The position numbers and the translations under genes were made by a program. Below, in pieces: positions 6,009-10,646 of a stretch of DNA of 10,646 nt. Within the stretch, counting starts at the first letter, position 1. Each line of letters begins with the position of its first letter. The notes below the pieces were generated by a model that saw only the letters and a list, made by a program, of their open reading frames with translations, had not been told where the DNA came from and searched no databases. The stretch comes from Planctomycetaceae bacterium. GTDB taxonomy: Bacteria > Planctomycetota > Planctomycetia > Pirellulales > Thermoguttaceae. The stretch covers positions 1-10,646 of the forward strand of contig JAIRYX010000105.1 in the NCBI GenBank assembly GCA_031267635.1. Reading direction: 5' to 3'.

Positions 6009-8207
6009 TCAATCCGGCACCCAAAGTTTGCTACCTCCAGAATTTTCTTTCGGCGGATTGCCAGACAACGAATTGTCAAGCGACGGTTTTGGCGGAATAT
6101 TTTCTGTTGGGCGGCGCAAATCGGATAAGTCAACCGGTTGTCGTGGTTGCTGGCGGGCGTATGCAGTCGGCGTTCCATCGGGATTGAGTATTCCCATTTG
6201 AATAAAGATGGATTGTAAACTCGCCATAACCGCCGGGTCGTTTTTGTAATAAGTCATAATGTGATTGATGAGTCGTGTTGATTCATATTGATTATTCTGC
6301 TTAATATGTATCAAAAGCTCTTCGACTTCCCACTCTCCCAATGATCGACCGAGTTCTTTCGCCTCATTTTTCGCACGGTCAATCCAAAGCAACGCCGTAT
6401 CTATGTCCTCATGGCGTTCCGCATTGAGAATCATTGTGTGTAACGCAAGTCCGCGAATGCTCGGATCAATCTCACGCAAAGGACGTTCCAAAACTGCATT
6501 GGCAAAGTGAAGTGAACCGCGTTCTTCCGAAAGCAAGTCGAGCATCGCAAATTCTCCGGCAAGTACAGGATTCGAAAGCGATTTGGTATCCACACGAAAC
6601 CATGAAATGCTCGGTATTTTTGACAAAGCAATTTCTGCGTCTTTTTCCGGAAGCACAATTTCACCCAGTTCCGCAAATCCAAGCGTTTTACGCAGCGCAT
6701 TTGCCGACTCCAATGCAAGTCGTGTCGGCATCGTTAACTCAAGCGTCTGAATCATACCGAGTAATCTCGCTTTGTATTTTTTGTCGGACGCCGCTTGTAA
6801 AGGCGTTTGACCGTCGAGTTCATCAAACGTTTGATTGAGCCACCATGTCTGAAATATTCCGCCTGCGCCAATGTGAGCGTATGTAATTTGTTGTATTTGT
6901 TCGTTCGTCGGTGGATTTGAGTTTTTGAATCGCAATCGAGCGTCAATTTGCGCCAATATCAGCGACGTTTCACGCAATGTTGACGGCTCTTTGATTTCGC
7001 CGAGCGTTTCCTGCAATGCTTCGATCAACATCGTATTGATCGCATCGCGGTTCGAATCAAGCACATCCGTAAAGAGGATTCGCGCGTCGCGGTCGGTTTG
7101 TTTGCCGAAAAGAAACGCAGAACCGACTTGTTGTGGAATATTATCAATCGCAGGCGGAATGTCGTCTGGCGCAAACGAATGATTCAGAACCATAAAAACA
7201 TTTTTCGGTGGCGGAGAATCCACCGTACCATAACGTCGCGGGTCGAAATCTATAGAATAAAGTCGCGGTTCCGATAACAAACGTTCCTGAGCGCGGTCGA
7301 AATCGCTAATCGTCACTTCCCATGATACGATTTTCACTTCATCGCGAAGGTTGCGCCGATCAATCATGTAAACAATCACAAGCGCGTATGCTTGCTCTTC
7401 TTCGGAAAGATCGGGTTGTTCGGCATATTTTCGGAGCGTTTCGCATCCGTCAGAAATTTGACCGAGCCAGATTTGGAGAATCGCCAATGAAAAAAGAAGT
7501 CCCGCCCATTTTTCCGCTTGAGGAGCAAGAGCTTCAAGTTTCCTTTTCGCGGTTTTCCAACGACCAGTTGCGACAAGAGGAGCGATTGTATCGTATTCTT
7601 TTTTGTCTGGAAAATCGTCCGGCGCATAAGGATTAAAGCGCAATCCTTTGAGCAAAGGCGGAAGCGGAGCTTCGGAAATCCATCGTTGCAACAATACAGA
7701 GATGTCTTCCGAGTTTTGCCAAAATGCGGGCAAAAGTTTTGCAATCGCTAAACCAACAACCGGACTTATCTGTTCGCAAAAAACTTCGGCGATGAATTGC
7801 GCAGACGTTGCAACAGGATCTAAAATTTTTCCTTCTTCGGTAAGTTCAAATCCATCGACAAGCAAAGAAACGGCTTCAGTGACCCTTCCTTTTACCGCAC
7901 GAGCGATCGCCAAATTAGCAATTGCCGTTCCATTTTGCGGTTCGCGGGCGTAAAAATCTTCCGCAACCGTTTGGTATTTTTCCCAATCTCCGCTCCCCAT
8001 CAGTGTCCATAGCTTAAGCGCAGTAAGACAGGCACATTTGTCTTTATATTTATTTTCCAGTTCTTCAATATAGGCGAGGCATGCCTTTTGCTGATTATTA
8101 GAAAAAAAACTAGTGATTGTGTCGAGTTCTTTGAGTTTTTCTGGACAACAAAAACGAATTTTTTTATTTCGCCCGCCGGGACATAGAGTATAACCGTCCA
8201 ATGCCAT
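6009..8207 (-). CDS. Large protein of unknown function: degenerate SEC-C-like N-terminus plus helical repeats
   Basis: I do not recognise a named function for this 732-residue product. The first 21 residues, MALDGYTLCPGGRNKKIRFC-C, resemble the small zinc-binding SEC-C motif (CxCGSGKKxKxCC). Here the second cysteine of the CxC pair is glycine (CPGG), leaving C9, C20 and C21. The bulk (about 35-640) is helix-rich and TPR-like, with repeated A/L patterns such as TAIANLAIARAVKGRVTEAV, GLLFSLAILQIWLGQISDGC and HTMILNAERHEDIDTALLWI. The last 55 residues are rich in P, N and S and probably disordered, ending GGSKLWVPD. There is no signal peptide or membrane segment, so it is presumably cytoplasmic. 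I recall proteins of this layout from planctomycetes, often labelled hypothetical. ATG at 8207 is preceded only by an A/G-rich stretch. It is convergent with the adaptor gene. Confidence 0.85.
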   Translation of the reverse strand: MALDGYTLCPGGRNKKIRFCCPEKLKELDTITSFFSNNQQKACLAYIEELENKYKDKCACLTALKLWTLMGSGDWEKYQTVAEDFYAREPQNGTAIANLAIARAVKGRVTEAVSLLVDGFELTEEGKILDPVATSAQFIAEVFCEQISPVVGLAIAKLLPAFWQNSEDISVLLQRWISEAPLPPLLKGLRFNPYAPDDFPDKKEYDTIAPLVATGRWKTAKRKLEALAPQAEKWAGLLFSLAILQIWLGQISDGCETLRKYAEQPDLSEEEQAYALVIVYMIDRRNLRDEVKIVSWEVTISDFDRAQERLLSEPRLYSIDFDPRRYGTVDSPPPKNVFMVLNHSFAPDDIPPAIDNIPQQVGSAFLFGKQTDRDARILFTDVLDSNRDAINTMLIEALQETLGEIKEPSTLRETSLILAQIDARLRFKNSNPPTNEQIQQITYAHIGAGGIFQTWWLNQTFDELDGQTPLQAASDKKYKARLLGMIQTLELTMPTRLALESANALRKTLGFAELGEIVLPEKDAEIALSKIPSISWFRVDTKSLSNPVLAGEFAMLDLLSEERGSLHFANAVLERPLREIDPSIRGLALHTMILNAERHEDIDTALLWIDRAKNEAKELGRSLGEWEVEELLIHIKQNNQYESTRLINHIMTYYKNDPAVMASLQSIFIQMGILNPDGTPTAYARQQPRQPVDLSDLRRPTENIPPKPSLDNSLSGNPPKENSGGSKLWVPD

Positions 8208-8217
8208 TTGATTTCTT

Positions 8218-8606
8218 TCTTATCTTTTGCCGTTGTTCTTTTTTCGACATTGATGAAAATTTTACCGTCTCAAACTGTCAACAAAATACTAAAAATTCAA
8301 CGCGAAATTCACAAAATGACGAAAGATGCAAAATTTTTTGGATACAAAACTTCGTGATTTTTCGTGGAAAATAAAAATTTTGTTTACTGCTTGAGTATCT
8401 TGGTTTGAAAATCTCTAAAAACACGATAATTTTTAGAACGTCATTATCATACACGATTTTGTCTATTTTAGCGATATAGAATAAGCGAAACGGACAAATT
8501 TTGAATAAAAAACCTCAAAATTCTTCCAATTAAGCCACGAAATAACAGCAAAAGAAATTTACACAAAAATACAACAAAGTATAAATCATGTTTTAGCTGT
8601 TTGTCT
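8218..8606. other. AT-rich spacer upstream of the large unknown gene, no gene seen
   Basis: Very AT-rich sequence with a promoter candidate near its left edge (8253-8281) and a small imperfect inverted repeat, TTTGTC (about 8459) with GACAAA (about 8493). No reading frame of credible length or composition and no tRNA- or rRNA-like sequence was seen. Confidence 0.3.
8253..8281 (-). promoter_or_regulatory. Candidate promoter of the large unknown gene
   Basis: On the minus strand, a perfect TTGACA (8281-8276) is followed after 17 nt by TTTCAT (8258-8253), four of six matches to the -10 consensus. The start codon is about 45 nt further on. The spacing and the perfect -35 make this the best candidate in the spacer. 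Confidence 0.4.
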
Positions 8607-8737
8607 GTTGGCTACTAAGGGAAACTTGATAAATAAGGGGAGGCAATAGTAAAATCTTTCGGATCACTAATTAATGGAGACGTCGTCATTAAGAGTGTTG
8701 CCCAGTGTGGATTTATTGGGCTTGGGGAACTGAATAG
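8607..8737 (+). mobile_element. MITE-like element B, right part only
   Basis: Two blocks tie this segment to other repeats. GTTGGCTA-TAAGGGAAACTTG and the following GATAAAT-AAGGG (8607-8639) match 3986-4019 of element A almost base for base. GTTGCC...GGGGAACTGAATAG (8697-8737) matches the tail after the ISAzo13-type transposase remnant (782-820) and the end of element A. The matching left terminus is not visible between 8218 and 8606, so the copy is truncated or strongly decayed. No palindromic repeat follows its right end, unlike at element A. No coding capacity. Confidence 0.5.
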
Positions 8738-8877
8738 CTACAGTATTTTATAAATCAATCCCTCCCCAAAATGTGAAATAAGCAGAAAAATAGCGTACCT
8801 CTTTCCCCAAAAGTCTCTTTTGTTCTTAACGTCCTTTTTTTCGTGAAAAAAAATTCAAAGCGTAAAAAATATCATTC
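8738..8877. other. Spacer downstream of the phosphoesterase gene
   Basis: The stretch contains an A/T-only hairpin, TTTTTTTC-GTG-AAAAAAA (about 8834-8851), lying just past the phosphoesterase stop on the minus strand. It may help end that transcript, but without G-C pairs the support is weak. Two CCCCAAAA words (8763 and 8807) were the only other pattern noticed. Confidence 0.2.
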
Positions 8878-9900
8878 TCAAAAAGCGGTGTACTCACTCA
8901 TTAAATTTTTTTTCAACGTGACCACCACGATTTGCGGTGGAGCGAAGAAACGGAGCGGGGGACCGCTTGTGCCGATGCCGTTGGAAATGATCACGCGGAT
9001 TTTTGCGTTGTCAAACGGCTTGACAAGTCCGGTGAGATATTTCTTTTTGACTACGCTCACCGGCGCGTATAATCCAAAGAGCGTGACTTGTCCGCCGTGC
9101 GAATGACCGGCTAAAATTAAATCAATTCGTTTTTTTCCTTCTTCGGTTAGATTTTCTGTAACATCCGGGTTATGTGTGAGAATAATCGTAAACGGACTCA
9201 CGAGAATATGTTGTTGAATCGGAGCAAACGACGGCGTCCCTGCCCAATCATCATCTAATCCGCCGAGCAAAATTCGTGAATCGTTGCGAATCAGCCAAAA
9301 CGCTTCGTTCACCAACGGACGAATTCCCGCGTCGCGCATCGCATTTAACGTTTGCGTGCGTTTGTAATCGTGATTACCGAGAACGCCATAAACTCCCAAC
9401 GGCGCGGACAAATGTTGAAACGCCGTGAAACATTGTTGAATTGTTTCTTCTTCATGATTATTGCAATAATCGCCGCCTAAAACGATCAAGTCGGGCGATT
9501 GCTGTTGCGCGAGCCGTACTGTTTTTTCCAAAAGATTGTAAGAACGGCGGCTTCCGTGATGCGAGTCAGTGATAAAAACGATTTTCGTTCCGTCAAAACA
9601 GGGCGGAAGATTCGTGGCAGAGATTGTGTATTTTTTAATTTGAATCCAACGCGACTCAACAAAAAGTGCGTAATGGAACGCTATTCCGCCAAGAAAACTA
9701 CCGCCTGCGACCGTCGAAATGAACGCACGGCGACTCGTTTTTATCTTATACCAACGTTTTTTGAGTTGCTGAAAATTCCAATGCTGTTTCAGAAACCGAA
9801 AAAATTTCAGAAACTTAAGGAGTCGAAATTTTTGCTTTTCTTTGGATTTTTCAATACTTTCCGGCGTTGGAATGTTTTGTTGAGAAAAAACACGAACCAT
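8878..9900 (-). CDS. Membrane-associated metallophosphoesterase (YkuE/YaeI-like) with twin-arginine segment
   Basis: This 340-residue calcineurin-like phosphoesterase has the full metal-binding set: D112 and H114 (TDSHHG), D144 (GGDY), N176-H177-D178 (GNHD), H243 (LTHNPD) and H266/H268 (AGHSHGGQV). A twin arginine followed by a hydrophobic run, TSRRAFISTVAGGSFLGG (residues 55-72), indicates Tat-dependent export or an N-in membrane anchor with the enzyme outside the cytoplasm. Known relatives are Bacillus YkuE, a Tat-exported metallophosphoesterase, and the lipid-A precursor hydrolases LpxG/YaeI. The real substrate cannot be read from sequence. The 54 residues before the twin arginine, packed with K, R and F, are much longer than a usual Tat n-region. 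ATG at 9900 has GGA 6-8 nt upstream; initiation closer to the twin arginine is possible but no better start is seen. It lies alone between two long spacers. Confidence 0.9.
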   Translation of the reverse strand: MVRVFSQQNIPTPESIEKSKEKQKFRLLKFLKFFRFLKQHWNFQQLKKRWYKIKTSRRAFISTVAGGSFLGGIAFHYALFVESRWIQIKKYTISATNLPPCFDGTKIVFITDSHHGSRRSYNLLEKTVRLAQQQSPDLIVLGGDYCNNHEEETIQQCFTAFQHLSAPLGVYGVLGNHDYKRTQTLNAMRDAGIRPLVNEAFWLIRNDSRILLGGLDDDWAGTPSFAPIQQHILVSPFTIILTHNPDVTENLTEEGKKRIDLILAGHSHGGQVTLFGLYAPVSVVKKKYLTGLVKPFDNAKIRVIISNGIGTSGPPLRFFAPPQIVVVTLKKNLMSEYTAF

Positions 9901-10183
9901 AAGAATTCCAAAAAAGTTTCTGCATTATCTCTAACTAAAACCCTATTTTACCATGAAATCACGAAAAAAACACGAAGACAAATAAAAAGAGAGGTTTAGA
10001 CTTTAATATTCCTCACACTTTGAAAATGCGATTTTCACTGACATCGTTATACCGTCAAATCCGGCTTAATCTCCATTCATAAAAACCGAAAACTCAAGTG
10101 CAATGCATATACAAAAACCTTGACTGACTCGCTCAACATCAATCAAAAATGTTGAAACTTAACCAAATCATTTCAGCGCGTAA
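9901..10183. other. Spacer upstream of the phosphoesterase gene, no gene seen
   Basis: AT-rich sequence. It contains the perfect short palindrome TGAAAAT-GCG-ATTTTCA (10021-10037) and a 30-nt stretch (about 10081-10110) resembling the 3' end of galE. No convincing promoter for the phosphoesterase was found; a TAAAAT reading leftward (about 9948-9953) has no good partner. Confidence 0.25.
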
Positions 10184-10366
10184 CATTTCTTTGAAAGAGA
10201 ACATTCGCGTGCGAGATTATCGGTTTCTATAAAATGTTGCAACAATAAGTTACGGCAATTGAGATTGGATCGCTGGAATGAGATACGCGCAGACGAGAAA
10301 TCGCGAGACTATTGGAGAATGTTGGACCTAACGGTTGAGGAGGGAATTGAATTATCGGAAACGTTA
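10184..10366 (+). pseudogene. Possible gene remnant ending at palindromic repeat copy 3
   Basis: One frame is open from 10184 into copy 3, where it stops at TGA 10391-10393. From about 10250 it has protein-like composition: LRQLRLDRWNEIRADEKSRD, then YWRMLDLTVEEGIELSETL. I do not recognise the family. There is no start codon with a ribosome-binding site, and the upstream codons (10184-10240) look non-coding. It may be the tail of a lost gene cut by the repeat, or chance. Confidence 0.25.
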
Positions 10367-10432
10367 GTACAAAGCCACGCAATTTCACTTTGACATTTTT
10401 CATATCAAGGGAAATTGAGGAACTTCGTAGTA
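10365..10432 (+). repeat. Palindromic interspersed repeat, copy 3
   Basis: This 68-nt unit starts TAGTACAAAGCCACGCAATT and ends GAGGAACTTCGTAGTA, with the core TTTGACATTTTTCATATCAA. It is near-identical to copies 1 and 2, with a single change in the last six bases of the right arm. Both ends are TA. It lies about 100 nt past the galE stop, in the same orientation as the other copies. Confidence 0.75.
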
Positions 10433-10528
10433 GGCAGTTTCAACCAGCTCAAATTTCTATAGCATGAACTGGAACAAAGAGTTAGCAAAAATAGACTCTG
10501 GAACTTCGAGGTAACGAAAACCGAAATT

Positions 10529-10646
10529 TCAAGTGCGAGGAGCATATCCGTTGGGATGCGTTGTGTGCCAATGCCAGGCGGTTTCGATAATCGCCGCCAT
10601 GTCTGTATATTGCGGTTTCCAGCCGAGCTCTTTTTTCGCTTTATCG
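10529..10646 (-). CDS. galE: UDP-glucose 4-epimerase, C-terminal 38 codons (cut by window edge)
   Basis: Reading leftward from the window edge, the frame gives DKAKKELGWKPQYTDMAAII then ETAWHWHTTHPNGYAPRT and a TGA stop at 10529-10531. The KAKKELGW-P-Y-D---II--AW-WH--HPNGY pattern is the characteristic end of GalE, the NAD+-dependent enzyme that interconverts UDP-glucose and UDP-galactose in the Leloir pathway and in supply of sugars for envelope glycans. The catalytic part (SxnYxxxK) and the Rossmann fold lie outside the window. A related sugar-nucleotide epimerase cannot be fully excluded from so short a piece, but the HPNGY ending favours GalE. Palindromic repeat copy 3 lies about 100 nt downstream. 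Confidence 0.8.
   Translation of the reverse strand, partial: DKAKKELGWKPQYTDMAAIIETAWHWHTTHPNGYAPRT

Noticed and set aside
5925..6128. 67-codon plus-strand frame between the two convergent genes
   Set aside because: It runs through the terminator and into the antisense of the large unknown gene, with no ribosome-binding site.
9499..9999. 166-codon plus-strand frame opposite the phosphoesterase
   Set aside because: It lies antisense to the conserved enzyme and has no recognisable domain; the length comes from low stop density on that strand.
818..10432. CRISPR-like array from the three similar repeats
   Set aside because: The copies are kilobases apart, not regularly spaced, and no cas gene is present; they are dispersed palindromic repeats.
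8878..10646. An envelope-modification operon formed by the phosphoesterase and galE
   Set aside because: They are on the same strand but 628 nt apart, with a repeat and a possible gene remnant between them, so co-transcription is unlikely.

Overview
The window looks like chromosomal DNA from a Planctomycetota bacterium, probably a low-GC member of the Pirellulales or Planctomycetia. That placement is an inference from three things: the large 'CPGG...KKIRFCC' plus helical-repeat protein, whose type I associate with planctomycetes; twin-arginine signals on an oxidoreductase and a phosphoesterase; and low gene density with long AT-rich spacers and weak Shine-Dalgarno sites. No rRNA, tRNA, CRISPR array or phage gene was seen.

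Layout. Positions 1-820 are a transposon graveyard. The N-terminal part of an IS5-type transposase (minus strand, with an in-frame amber codon) abuts the C-terminal quarter of an ISAzo13-type transposase (plus strand, two frameshifts). Next come a minus-strand Tat-targeted aldo/keto reductase (890-1885), a divergent plus-strand CNNM/CorC-type CBS membrane protein (2252-3718), a 734-bp spacer full of repeats, a plus-strand RND-type periplasmic adaptor (4453-5757), a convergent minus-strand 732-residue protein of unknown function (6009-8207), a 670-bp AT-rich spacer, a minus-strand Tat/membrane-anchored metallophosphoesterase (8878-9900), a 628-bp spacer, and the last 38 codons of a minus-strand galE (10529-10646).

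The genes do not form an obvious operon. Each has its own spacer, and they share only an envelope flavour: exported reductase, membrane CBS protein, periplasmic adaptor, anchored phosphoesterase, sugar epimerase. The adaptor has no pump or outer-membrane gene beside it.

The most interesting material lies between the genes. A palindromic repeat of 66-100 nt occurs three times in the same orientation (818-917, 4051-4116, 10365-10432). One copy supplies the last eight codons and the stop of the aldo/keto reductase. A second family has ends of the type CTATTCAGTTGCC / GGCAACTGAATAG (3802-4054 and 8607-8737). Its right end resembles the sequence just downstream of the ISAzo13 transposase remnant, so these are probably non-autonomous derivatives of that element. 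Two of the three palindromes sit exactly at such right ends. No defence island, biosynthetic cluster or clearly new protein system is visible.
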